Shown: positions 1 to 7,165 of the stretch, in pieces | Numbering within the stretch: the first letter of the stretch is position 1 | Layout of the letters: every line of letters begins with the position of its first letter | Source of the DNA: a virus | DNA length: 55,265 nt | IMG/VR virus record: IMGVR_UViG_3300042523_000511 | Span: 1 to 55,265 of that record | Reading direction: 5' to 3' (one strand) | Notes under the pieces: generated by a model | Told to the model about the DNA's origin: nothing | What the model saw: the letters and a program-made list of their open reading frames with translations, nothing else | Database searches by the model: none | Position numbers and translations under genes: made by a program

Positions 1-756
1 CATTTGAGTTTTGGTGCCCATGGTCAACAAGCGTTGTTGCTTGATGTAACCCATTGTGGCTTCGGCTTGCGCAGTTCTATCCAGGCCCATCAGCTCCAGC
101 TGCACACGCTGTTCTCTGGTCAACGACCCCATGGTATCCTCAAAGGCCTTGCGACCTTTGAGAACTGAACCTCCAAACAATGCTAAATCTTTGGAATTTT
201 CATTTACAAGTTTGAGATACTCACCAAATTTTTCTGTGCCTAACCCAACTTTTTGCAAGCCGTCAAAAACATCCTGCATGCCACCAGCACCAGTGGCACC
301 AATTTTGGCCATGTCTTGATAGGCTTTAAAAACTTGATCAGTATGTCTTGCTACTTCAGCACCAGCTTCTAGTAGTTTACCGGTTAGCAATCCTAGGCCA
401 GCAACTAACGCTTTGACTACTGGTCCACCAGGAACCAGAATTGCCAAAAATGCACCTGCATATTTGGCAGCTTCGGCCATTTTTTCTATACTGGCAGCAG
501 CGGCCTGGTTGGCACTGGCACCTTTGTAAACTTCTTTGTTGTAGGTAACAAATGCATCAACCACTGCGCCGGTCGCGCCGGTCGCAGCGTCCATTTTGGA
601 TTTGAATCGAGAGGCAGCTTCGCTTGCTCCTTTTTCTTCTTGCGCAAGTCTTTTAGTTTCAGCAGACGCAGCAGCAGCGGCCTCAGACTGAAATCTTGTG
701 AAATCAGTAAGTTCACGAGTGGCATCGGCAAGTCGTCTTAATTCTTCTTCGGTCAT
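1..756 (-). CDS. Tail tape-measure-like protein, N-terminal part (cut by window edge)
   Basis: An open frame starts at ATG 756 (minus) and runs off the left edge, giving 252 residues. The start has an AGGT Shine-Dalgarno seven bases upstream and a perfect late promoter behind it. Residues 1-60 are a charged, Ala/Glu-rich helix-forming segment (RRLADATRELTDF). Around residues 100-130 is a hydrophobic, Gly/Ala-rich stretch (FLAILVPGGPVVKALVAGLG) that could be a membrane-interacting segment. Both traits are typical of tape measure proteins, which set tail length and leave the tail first during DNA ejection. The gene lies head to head with a gp26-like tail assembly chaperone, which fits a hub/tape measure locus (T4 gp29 region). 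No specific motif proves the family, and another helical virion protein is possible. Confidence 0.6.
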   Translation of the reverse strand, partial: MTEEELRRLADATRELTDFTRFQSEAAAAASAETKRLAQEEKGASEAASRFKSKMDAATGATGAVVDAFVTYNKEVYKGASANQAAAASIEKMAEAAKYAGAFLAILVPGGPVVKALVAGLGLLTGKLLEAGAEVARHTDQVFKAYQDMAKIGATGAGGMQDVFDGLQKVGLGTEKFGEYLKLVNENSKDLALFGGSVLKGRKAFEDTMGSLTREQRVQLELMGLDRTAQAEATMGYIKQQRLLTMGTKTQM

Positions 757-767
757 GGTTTATTACC

Positions 768-775
768 TATAAGTA
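768..775 (+). promoter_or_regulatory. Possible late promoter (TATAAGTA) for the gp26-like gene
   Basis: TATAAGTA matches the T4-type late box at seven of eight positions and ends 23 bases before the ATG at 799. With the perfect box on the other strand it would form a compact divergent late promoter. One mismatch makes this less certain. Confidence 0.5.
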
Positions 776-781
776 GAAGTA

Positions 782-789
782 TATTTATA
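782..789 (-). promoter_or_regulatory. Late promoter (TATAAATA) for the tape-measure-like gene
   Basis: The minus strand reads TATAAATA, identical to the T4 gp55-dependent late promoter -10 box. It lies 25 bases before the ATG at 756, leaving room for a short leader with an AGGT Shine-Dalgarno. A gp55-like sigma factor is encoded in the same window. Confidence 0.75.
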
Positions 790-798
790 GGTAAAAAA

Positions 799-1641
799 AT
801 GACCCAATCTTTGAATCCGCTACGAGCGTTTTTCCGTCAACCTGCCATTTACGTTCGCTTGCCCAGTGATGGACAATTTTGGCCGCCAGGCAGCATAGAC
901 ATGCCAGTCAATCGAGAACTGCCAATTCTGCCCATGACTGCTATGGACGAAATTACCTATCGCACTCCTGATGCACTGTTCAACGGAGCAGCCATTGTGA
1001 GTGTGGTACAAAGTTGCATACCCAGCATTAAAAATGCCTGGCACATGCCCAACTGCGATCTCAACACTATTCTTACAGCTATTCGTATTGCTAGTTATGG
1101 ACCAATGATGGCAGTTGACACAACTTGTGAAAATTGTTCCACAGAAAATAATTTTGAACTTGATCTAAAAAATCTATTAGATACGTTGGATACACCAGAC
1201 TTTTCAGAATCTGTCAAGCACGGTGATCTTGAAATTTACTTCCAGTCTGTTGCGTACGAAAAGCAAACTGAAATCAACCTGTTGCAATTTGAACAACAAC
1301 GTGTGCTGGCACAGTTGCCAAATTCAGATCTAACTGAAGAACAAAAAACCAAAATGCTAAACGATGCTATTCAACAGATTACCAAGATCACAGTGAAAGC
1401 CATCAGAAGTAGTATTGTTGGTATCAAGACCCCGCAAGCTCTAGTGTCTGAACCAGATTTTATTGAAGATTTTTTAATGAATTGTGACCGTCAACTTTAC
1501 GGTGAGATTAGAGATCATGCAATTAAAATTCGTACCTATGACGAGTTTAAGCCAATAAAAATGACCTGTTCCAATTGCAAACATGAATACGAACAAAACT
1601 TTACTTTGGATACAGCAAATTTTTTCGGCGCCGCCTCCTAA
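799..1641 (+). CDS. 26: Baseplate hub assembly protein, T4 gp26-like (T4_baseplate family)
   Basis: This 280-residue protein resembles the T4 gp26/gp51 baseplate hub assembly family. In T4 these act as hub assembly factors in the host cytoplasm and are not major virion parts. The N-terminus (YVRLPSDGQFWPPGSID) and the segment DEITYRTPDALFNG are the family's characteristic conserved start. Two CxxC pairs, C110/C113 and C257/C260, look like the halves of a zinc-binding knuckle. The middle (about 160-210) is helical and Gln/Glu-rich. The gene is divergent from a tape-measure-like gene. Five codons before its stop is the in-frame slippery heptamer T TTT TTC at 1620-1626, and the -1 frame stays open into the next frame. 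A minor 352-residue frameshift product is therefore likely. Confidence 0.82.
   Translation: MTQSLNPLRAFFRQPAIYVRLPSDGQFWPPGSIDMPVNRELPILPMTAMDEITYRTPDALFNGAAIVSVVQSCIPSIKNAWHMPNCDLNTILTAIRIASYGPMMAVDTTCENCSTENNFELDLKNLLDTLDTPDFSESVKHGDLEIYFQSVAYEKQTEINLLQFEQQRVLAQLPNSDLTEEQKTKMLNDAIQQITKITVKAIRSSIVGIKTPQALVSEPDFIEDFLMNCDRQLYGEIRDHAIKIRTYDEFKPIKMTCSNCKHEYEQNFTLDTANFFGAAS
1620..1626 (+). promoter_or_regulatory. Slippery heptamer for -1 ribosomal frameshifting
   Basis: The sequence T TTT TTC is in the correct register (codons TTT at 1621 and TTC at 1624 of the gp26-like frame) for X XXY YYZ tandem slippage. The zero-frame stop is at 1639-1641. After slippage the frame reads CGG CGC CGC CTC and stays open to the stop at 1854-1856. 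The GC-rich run just downstream (GGCGCCGCC) could slow the ribosome. Frameshifts at this place are known for tail assembly chaperones of many tailed phages; its use here is inferred. Confidence 0.6.
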
Positions 1642-1667
1642 CCGCAAGCGCAGAACAAATCAATGAG

Positions 1668-1856
1668 ATGATTGAGGGCATGGAAAAGGAGGCCAATTCA
1701 ATTCGAGAAGAAGGATTCAAATTGGCCTGGCACATGCGTGGCGGCATCACTTACGAACAAGTATTACAACTCAGCAGCAACGAACGTGCAATGATTGCTG
1801 CATTGGCCAAAGAAAATATTGAAACTACCAAGAAAACAAACTTGCCGTTCTTCTAA
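1668..1856 (+). CDS. Small protein, probably the C-terminal frameshift extension of gp26-like
   Basis: Read from its first ATG this is 62 residues, but that ATG has no Shine-Dalgarno. The frame is open further upstream and is exactly the -1 frame of the gp26-like gene, so the natural product is probably a fusion adding 76 residues from base 1626. The sequence has a helical start (EGMEKEANSIREEG), then the segment HMRGGITYEQVLQLSSNER and a basic end. A segment of the form 'hydrophobic-Tyr-x-x-hydrophobic... Glu-Arg' followed by a helix is common in the downstream partner of tail assembly chaperone pairs, which bind the tape measure protein. The stop overlaps the next start (TAATG). Separate translation by coupling is the alternative. 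Confidence 0.6.
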   Translation: MIEGMEKEANSIREEGFKLAWHMRGGITYEQVLQLSSNERAMIAALAKENIETTKKTNLPFF

Positions 1857-2356
1857 TGGATATTGAAACAGTCACTCAAGATATAGAAAACTGGATTGTG
1901 AACTTTGTAGAAGTTCCGCATCCTGCTCTTGGCGGCTGGGCACCGTGTCCATACGCACGCTCAGCACGCATGAAGAAAAGTTACGATGTGCGAATAGGCG
2001 TAGATCCCTACTTTGATTTGAAGAATCAAGCACGTTGGGGCATGGGCGATCGTGAAGTCATAATCTATGTGTACAATCCTGTGGCTTGGCCATATGAAAT
2101 ATTCAGCGGCAGTTTAAAAAATGCCAATCACGAACATCTCCTAAAAGCAGATATTATTGCACTCGAAGATCATCCTACAGATCAAGAAATAGTTAACGGT
2201 GTGTGCATGAACCAAGGCAAATATGCTCTAGCTCTAGTGCAAAGTCTTAGCGATCTAAACACCAAAGCAACAGTTATGGCTGAAAAAGGATTCTATCACA
2301 ACTGGCCAGAAGAGTATCTTACTGGGTTATTCCAACATCGCAAGGATCCAAGATGA
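1856..2356 (+). CDS. Conserved hypothetical phage protein (PCPYAR motif)
   Basis: This 166-residue soluble protein has no signal peptide or membrane segment. I do not recognise a function. The most striking part is residues 14-35, where WIVNFVEVPHPALGGWAPCP is followed by YARSAR: aromatic, Pro-rich and containing a single Cys. This pattern loosely recalls the start of DUF1415-like proteins (W...LCPFA), but I would not assign the family on that basis. The rest looks like a compact alpha/beta domain with strands such as REVIIYVYNP and helices towards the C-terminus. The gene begins on the stop of the frameshift extension (TAATG) and overlaps the next gene by ATGA, so it belongs to the same late hub transcript. 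Confidence 0.6.
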   Translation: MDIETVTQDIENWIVNFVEVPHPALGGWAPCPYARSARMKKSYDVRIGVDPYFDLKNQARWGMGDREVIIYVYNPVAWPYEIFSGSLKNANHEHLLKADIIALEDHPTDQEIVNGVCMNQGKYALALVQSLSDLNTKATVMAEKGFYHNWPEEYLTGLFQHRKDPR

Positions 2357-2787
2357 GTTATCAGTTTGCCAGAATTGATCTAGCAAAAACAAACTATACA
2401 CCAAGTGTAAAGTGGAAGTACTTGCGTGACCCTGATATCAAACAGTTGAATTCTATCTATAGAGACTACTGCAAATACAAACATTTTGCAAGTGTGATGC
2501 CTATATTTGACAGTCGATACACAGATCCAATGACTGATGTGATTGGATATTATGATCAAGATCGGCTGGTTGCATTTAGTCTAATCCGACGCTACGACGA
2601 TCATAACGCACTGTGCGATCAATTTGCATGGAACTACAACAAGCCCAAGATGAGATTGGGCATTGAAACAATGAAAACAGAGTGTGCTATCTACAAGGAA
2701 CGTGGATTCCAATACTTGTACCTTGAACAAGCACACTTATACAAATCTAGCATGGCGGGATTTGAAATACTAGGACCACTGGAGTAA
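2353..2787 (+). CDS. GNAT-fold acyltransferase-like protein (arginyl/leucyl transferase-like)
   Basis: This 144-residue protein resembles the C-terminal GNAT-fold half of arginyl-tRNA-protein and leucyl-tRNA-protein transferases. A strand carries GYYDQDRLVAFSLIRRYDD, then comes an aromatic segment (CDQFAWNYNKPKMRLGIE), a long helix (TMKTECAIYKERG) and a final strand with YLYLEQAHLYKSSM. In the family such proteins move an acyl or aminoacyl group to an amine. A GNAT acetyltransferase or a catalytically inactive relative is equally possible, and no substrate can be inferred. It overlaps the previous gene by ATGA and is followed two bases later by the next, so all are likely co-transcribed from the late promoter before the gp26-like gene. 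Confidence 0.5.
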   Translation: MSYQFARIDLAKTNYTPSVKWKYLRDPDIKQLNSIYRDYCKYKHFASVMPIFDSRYTDPMTDVIGYYDQDRLVAFSLIRRYDDHNALCDQFAWNYNKPKMRLGIETMKTECAIYKERGFQYLYLEQAHLYKSSMAGFEILGPLE

Positions 2788-2789
2788 AC

Positions 2790-3134
2790 ATGGCAGACTT
2801 ATATACAATTTGGGCAGATAAAGAAGGTGACATCTCGGACCTTGATTGGGTTAACGGAATGAAAAGTTTCTTTGATCATTTGGTTTCAGAAGATCGAATG
2901 ATGGACTACAGAATCACTCGTTGCAAGATGGGATTCCGTTCAATCGCAGACATGCCTGAATGGATGATTATCATGGAGTTTCGAGACATGGCGCAAATGG
3001 ACTCAGCATTCAAACGAGTTGCACCACTCAAAGGCGAACTCGAAGAGAAACACAAGTCATTCAATCAGTTTGTTTCAGGTACAATACAACATGCACTGTT
3101 TAGAGATTGGCCAGATACTAACTTAGATGATTAA
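2790..3134 (+). CDS. Small alpha/beta protein, DUF6614-like
   Basis: This 114-residue protein has a GGAG Shine-Dalgarno seven bases before its ATG. The pattern of a first strand (ADLYTIWADKEG), a helix (DWVNGMKSFFDHLV), a strand with RITRCKMGF, a strand WMIIMEFRDM, a helix and the ending HALFRDWPD fits a ferredoxin-like fold. It recalls small proteins filed as DUF6614, although I cannot confirm this by search. Function is unknown. It is the last gene of the short hub transcript, and a rho-independent terminator begins directly at its stop codon. Confidence 0.55.
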   Translation: MADLYTIWADKEGDISDLDWVNGMKSFFDHLVSEDRMMDYRITRCKMGFRSIADMPEWMIIMEFRDMAQMDSAFKRVAPLKGELEEKHKSFNQFVSGTIQHALFRDWPDTNLDD

Positions 3135-3161
3135 AGACTTGCTACGCAAGTCTGTTGTTTT
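3135..3161 (+). terminator. Rho-independent terminator after the hub operon
   Basis: An 8-bp perfect stem (AGACTTGC, loop TAC, GCAAGTCT) starts on the base after the stop codon and is followed by GTTGTTTT. A second inverted pair, GTTGTT (3154-3159) with AACAAC (3173-3178), follows at once and may act with it. Confidence 0.75.
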
Positions 3162-3528
3162 CGCTATCGCTCAACAACTAACTGTTTCTTGAATTAGTAT
3201 CATCTAGATACTGTGGTCATAATTCACCGTATGCACGGTGAATTGAATGCATCATCTGAGTGACCGCAGTCATCTATTCTAAAGAGATTGTGTTTGCACA
3301 CACGGAGGCGGTTGACCGGTACCCCCTACTCTAGCTTCACATATCAACGGAACCCTAGTAACTCGAAATAGATCCAAGTCCTACGAGCAGGGGTTGCTTT
3401 TTCTCATTGCCCCAACCATTTGCTGCCTTAAGTTAACAGTTGCCTTTGACGCCCAAGTCTGGACCGGGTATTGCACCGTTCCTCAATGGGGCTGAGCCAA
3501 ACACTCAGCACAGAGTCGTAATTTTTGC
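3162..3528. ncRNA. Strongly folded non-coding region, candidate structured RNA
   Basis: About 370 bases between two converging 3' ends hold no credible gene but several inverted repeats. One is a 10-bp perfect stem (AATTCACCGT, loop ATGC, ACGGTGAATT, 3221-3244). It is enclosed by ACTGTGGTCA (3211 region) paired with TGACCGCAGT (3260 region), extended by AGAT/ATCT. Further hairpins are TGTG/CACA near 3290-3303, GCAG plus GGTTG paired with CAACC plus CTGC between about 3388 and 3426, and GCTGAG/CTCAGC at 3491-3509. Nested stems with a G-U wobble suggest RNA structure more than a DNA site. I checked for tRNA, tmRNA, RNase P and hammerhead cores and saw none. The strand is undecided, and a packaging or replication site is the alternative. 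Confidence 0.35.
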
Positions 3529-4539
3529 CTATTGAATGAGATCTAGAATAAAATCTGCGTAAAGTTTGTGTTGGGCTGGCCCTGGATGCTCACCATCATT
3601 GCCGTAATCTTCAAAAATTGTTTTAAAAATGTCGTTGTGATATTTTTGTTGGTATTGGTAGTGATGGTATTCAGGGAGAGTTGCAAGATATCTAATAGTG
3701 TTATCGCTAGGTAGTAGCCCAATTATGAGTAGTGTTGCTTGACATTTGTTGCAAAAGTTGATTACTTGTTTGATTGAGTATATATGCTTGTAAACTGTAT
3801 TTTGAGATAATAATGTTTTTTCAGGAACAATTGAGTTTAAATTTGGTATAATCTTGTAAGATTTAGCAGTGATTCCAGTAAGTAATTTGTTTTCATGCAC
3901 AAATGTTAATCTGTTAGCAGAAGTAATCCCCCACATAACAATATCACCTTTACGTATGTCTGATCGTAAAATTTGATCAGCTGCCCAATCTATAGCAGAT
4001 CCTGGTCTAGTTAAAAAACTGCATGGTATCTCTAATTTTTTAGAAATTAGATCTCCGTACCGTTCAGTTGGTGTTACTCCTATACCATGTGATATACTAC
4101 ACCCTACACACCATAACTGTGGAGTATCAACTATTCGCTGATCTACCAATGGAATAGGATCTGGCAAAAGTTTACTATAATCTAAATTTTGAACTTTTTG
4201 TTTGTCTGGCAAAATCAGCAACAAATGCTCTATTAACCCCTGCATACACGATGTCGGAAACACAGTATCAATGTGTTTGTTGTCAGTCCATTCTGTTGAA
4301 GGACAATAAATCACTTTGTCAGCGACTGTTAACAACTTCCATAAAATACCAATGTCTTTTGGCAAGTCTCCTGGCGATGTATACACAGTTGTGTTTTTTG
4401 ATAAAGCATTATTAAAAAAATCTTGATAGTTGTTGAAATCTAATAGAAAAGCCATCGGATCGTACTGCTGTGCAGAAACAGATACAGAGTCATCAGTATC
4501 TCCTACAAATACAGTTAGAAGATGATTTAATTTTTCCAT
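3529..4539 (-). CDS. SGNH/GDSL hydrolase-like protein
   Basis: ATG 4539 is chosen; a TTG one codon upstream (4542) is in frame. The 336-residue protein has no signal peptide. Residues 1-130 are a divergent N-terminal domain. From about residue 143 comes the SGNH block I (WCVGCSISHG, with Ser148 as probable nucleophile), then GDIVMWGITSANR in the place of the oxyanion-hole blocks. Near the C-terminus DGEHPGPAQH provides the Asp and His of the catalytic pair. SGNH proteins are esterases or acyl/acetyl transferases that often act on sugars. The gene is the last of the minus operon and lies 13 bases after the GIY-YIG gene. Two further SGNH-like proteins lie in the sugar cluster at the other end of the window, so a role in glycan acylation is plausible but inferred. 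Confidence 0.65.
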   Translation of the reverse strand: MEKLNHLLTVFVGDTDDSVSVSAQQYDPMAFLLDFNNYQDFFNNALSKNTTVYTSPGDLPKDIGILWKLLTVADKVIYCPSTEWTDNKHIDTVFPTSCMQGLIEHLLLILPDKQKVQNLDYSKLLPDPIPLVDQRIVDTPQLWCVGCSISHGIGVTPTERYGDLISKKLEIPCSFLTRPGSAIDWAADQILRSDIRKGDIVMWGITSANRLTFVHENKLLTGITAKSYKIIPNLNSIVPEKTLLSQNTVYKHIYSIKQVINFCNKCQATLLIIGLLPSDNTIRYLATLPEYHHYQYQQKYHNDIFKTIFEDYGNDGEHPGPAQHKLYADFILDLIQ

Positions 4540-4552
4540 CAAATAAAATATT

Positions 4553-4981
4553 TTAAATTTTGTTTATAATGTGTGAGCCATGCACACGAACTTGAATATG
4601 GCCGTTATAATAATCTGTTGATTCTAATACTTTTCTTGTGAACTGTTCTCTTGCTTCAATGTACGAACATTCTGATTTTGATTTACAATAGTAAAGTATT
4701 TCTCTGGTAAAGTTTTCGGTGCCTAGTTTGATTACATCTGCGGTTAATTCTGGGCTTGACCCGTAGTACTCTCTCCAGTCTGAGTCGACCTTTGATCGTA
4801 TCTTCTTCCGCTTCTTTGTGCCGTTCTTTTGTTTGACTATCTTGTATGTTGTTTTTGAAAATTTTGCTAATTTTTTGCCTATGTACTTGCGTCCAGATAG
4901 ATTATTTGTGATCAAGTAAACAAATCCAACACATTCTTCGGGCAGTGTCTCAACTGGGGTGTCTTGATAAAGCCATGTCAT
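4553..4981 (-). CDS. GIY-YIG family endonuclease (SegE-like)
   Basis: The GIY-YIG signature is clear: GFVYLITNNLSGRKYIGKK, with Y22-L23 and Y33-I34-G35 counted from the ATG at 4981. It is followed by a basic insert (KKRKKIRSK), the motif WREYYGSS, a downstream Arg (NFTREILYYC), and Glu in IEAREQF where the metal-binding Glu is expected. This order matches phage-encoded homing-type nucleases such as T4 SegE, which cut related phage DNA and spread their own gene. A TTG at 5026 would add 15 residues, but neither start has a good Shine-Dalgarno and the shorter form begins like relatives. There is no intron or split gene next to it, so it would be a free-standing nuclease located beside gp46. Confidence 0.82.
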   Translation of the reverse strand: MTWLYQDTPVETLPEECVGFVYLITNNLSGRKYIGKKLAKFSKTTYKIVKQKNGTKKRKKIRSKVDSDWREYYGSSPELTADVIKLGTENFTREILYYCKSKSECSYIEAREQFTRKVLESTDYYNGHIQVRVHGSHIINKI

Positions 4982-5041
4982 GTGTTTTTTGGGGTTGGTC
5001 CTTGCTGTATAATTATCCTCTATCAATAAATTTGTTAAATT

Positions 5042-7123
5042 TTATGCTATTTCTACATCTGTGTTATAGCTAGTAAAGCCATTTTCTTTGATCACTTTGA
5101 GAATGTTCTCTACCCTACTGGTAAGTTCATCTCTGTGACTCACAAGCCAAATACTTTTGTGACGTTCGCGACTCATCTTCTTTAACAGGCCCAAGGCATT
5201 CTCCACACCTTGTGTGTCCAAGCCGTTGTCAATCATCTCATCAATGAACAACAGATTAATGGGCGAGTACAAACTTTCCCATACATCGCGGAATGCCCAA
5301 CTCATTGAGAGTATCAATCGATTGCGTTCGCCACGACTCAGGTTGTCAAAGTCCAGTTCACGACCCAGTTCTTCAATGCTCACACTTAGATCGTTCATGA
5401 ACTTCACTGTGTGTGGCAAGCCAATTCTATCCAAGTAGTGTGTGAGGCGACTGTTGAGATAACTCAAGTTCTGATCAATGATCTTCTTGCGCACAAACGA
5501 GTCTTTTGAGGTCAGCAGTTTGAGCAAAAAGTCTTGGTGATCTTGCACTCTAGTGAGTTCGTTCAAGTGATCATAACTCACAACCTGCAGGGCCTGTTGT
5601 TGCATTTCAGTAATTTGTTCTGTGTAAGGATCGGTCTCTTGTGCTTTGCTATTGATCTGTGTTAGCAATGTGTTCATGCGACTGCGATGATCAATTGCCT
5701 GTGTTTCGGTATCATAATGTGTGACAGGTTGTGTGCCAACTTCTACAGGGGTGTGTTCCGCCAACTGTTCAGCATAGGGATCTGTTTCTGCACGTTTGGC
5801 ATCAATCTTGTGTTGAATGTTTTCCAACTCACTAGAATGTCGAATAGCTTCTGTTTCTGTTGCATAGTGTGTTGTGGGTTTGATTCCCAACTTGCCTAGT
5901 GCAGTCAACGCATCTGTATTTTCCATCCACTGAGTATTGATAGACAATGCTTGTAGCGCCGCTTCTTGCAAGGCTTTTTCTTTAGCAGCCAATACTGTTT
6001 CGTGATTGGTATCATGGAAGTCTTGCCCGCAAGCATAGCACTTGTGATTTTTTAACTCTTCAATTTCGGCTTTGAGTTTGTCGATGACCTTTTGTTCTTT
6101 GGCCTCGTCTGCCACACAACGAGCAATGTATTTTTCTAAGTCTGCAATGTCTTTGGCTTTTTGGATGTAAGCAGCCAAGTTGGTATGTGCTTGTAGTTCT
6201 GCTGTGATATCAATGTGACTGAGTTTGTTGTAGGTTGATTCTAACTCACCAATGTCTTTGTGTTGTTTTTGTTTCCAAGCAGTTTGTCGACCAACAAGAG
6301 CAGTATACGCATCTTGTTGTTGTTTTCTTGCAGACCACACGGCTAGATCTTTGTGAGCCAACAGTTCTACTTCTATATCAATCTTGGCTAGATCGTCATA
6401 CTGCCCAACTAGATAAGCCAAGTCACTGTCGTACTTCTTTTGCCAAAGCACTTGTCTACGCTTTAAACTTTCGATTTGTTCTTCAATGCGCTTGTTGGCT
6501 TCTTGTACAGCACGAATTCTAAACTCTTCAGACTGGATAGCATCTTTGGTCTGACGGTTGAGTTCTTTGATGCGGTCAGCTCGTTCGCTCAACAAGGTAA
6601 TGCCCAACAACTGCTCAATGATAGTGCGTTGGTCATTGGCCTTCAAACTTAAGAATGGTTCTGTGTAGGTGTTTAGCGCCAGCACATGTTTGAACATGTC
6701 ATGGCTCATGCCAATAATACGCTCTATGGCGTCTTGTGTCTCTCTTGAATCTCCTTGTGCTTCGTCTTCTGCGGCTTTGTGTTCGTTGTTGACATAGAAC
6801 TTGAGCACATTGGGTTTGCGCCCACGCTCAATCTTGTAGTCTGTACCGTTGATGTGAAAGTCTAAACTGACCAACATGCCTTTGGCATTGGTCTTGTTTA
6901 CTAGGTTGTCTTTGCGGATGTTTGATAGTGCTTGACCATACAAGGCATAACTTAAGGCATTGATGATTGTAGTCTTACCTGTGCCGTTTCTCGATCCATC
7001 GCCACCCAAGTCTAAGTTTTCACCTAGCACTAGTGTAAGGTCATTGCGGTCAAAGTCAATAGCCTGTGTGGCTGCGCCTACACTCATGAAGTTTTTAACA
7101 GTGAGATTGCGTATTTGGATCAT
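5042..7123 (-). CDS. 46: Recombination endonuclease subunit gp46 (SbcC/Rad50-like ATPase)
   Basis: This 693-residue SMC-like ATPase carries Walker A GSRNGTGKTT at about residues 43-52. Long heptad-rich coiled coils lie at about 180-350 and 380-560, separated by a zinc-hook CYAC at 362-365. The ABC signature LSRGERNR is near 593-600 and Walker B LLFIDEMIDNG near 622-632. The closing segment IWLVSHRDE holds the H-loop. With gp47 it forms the Mre11/Rad50-type nuclease that resects DNA ends for recombination-dependent phage replication and helps degrade host DNA. Here gp47 is two genes upstream on the same strand instead of directly adjacent. A TATAAT-like box at 7129-7134 lies only seven bases before the ATG and may be chance. 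Confidence 0.93.
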   Translation of the reverse strand: MIQIRNLTVKNFMSVGAATQAIDFDRNDLTLVLGENLDLGGDGSRNGTGKTTIINALSYALYGQALSNIRKDNLVNKTNAKGMLVSLDFHINGTDYKIERGRKPNVLKFYVNNEHKAAEDEAQGDSRETQDAIERIIGMSHDMFKHVLALNTYTEPFLSLKANDQRTIIEQLLGITLLSERADRIKELNRQTKDAIQSEEFRIRAVQEANKRIEEQIESLKRRQVLWQKKYDSDLAYLVGQYDDLAKIDIEVELLAHKDLAVWSARKQQQDAYTALVGRQTAWKQKQHKDIGELESTYNKLSHIDITAELQAHTNLAAYIQKAKDIADLEKYIARCVADEAKEQKVIDKLKAEIEELKNHKCYACGQDFHDTNHETVLAAKEKALQEAALQALSINTQWMENTDALTALGKLGIKPTTHYATETEAIRHSSELENIQHKIDAKRAETDPYAEQLAEHTPVEVGTQPVTHYDTETQAIDHRSRMNTLLTQINSKAQETDPYTEQITEMQQQALQVVSYDHLNELTRVQDHQDFLLKLLTSKDSFVRKKIIDQNLSYLNSRLTHYLDRIGLPHTVKFMNDLSVSIEELGRELDFDNLSRGERNRLILSMSWAFRDVWESLYSPINLLFIDEMIDNGLDTQGVENALGLLKKMSRERHKSIWLVSHRDELTSRVENILKVIKENGFTSYNTDVEIA

Positions 7124-7165
7124 AGTTGATTATAGCACAATACCATTGATTGGTCGACTGGATTG

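Noticed and set aside
486-731. Leu/Lys-rich frame on the minus strand inside the tape-measure-like gene
   Set aside because: It overlaps the tape-measure frame, has no Shine-Dalgarno and looks like a frame shadow of low-complexity codons.
3162-3528. tRNA, tmRNA, RNase P RNA or hammerhead in the gap
   Set aside because: No T-loop GGTTCGA, tag-peptide frame, GAGGAAAGTC/ACAGAA pair or CTGATGA core on either strand.
4553-4981. Group I intron linked to the GIY-YIG nuclease
   Set aside because: gp46 and the neighbouring genes are intact and no intron core is seen, so the nuclease appears free-standing.
7129-7134. TATAAT box before gp46
   Set aside because: No convincing -35 at 16-18 bases, and the box is only five bases from the ATG. 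gp46 is probably expressed from the operon promoter.
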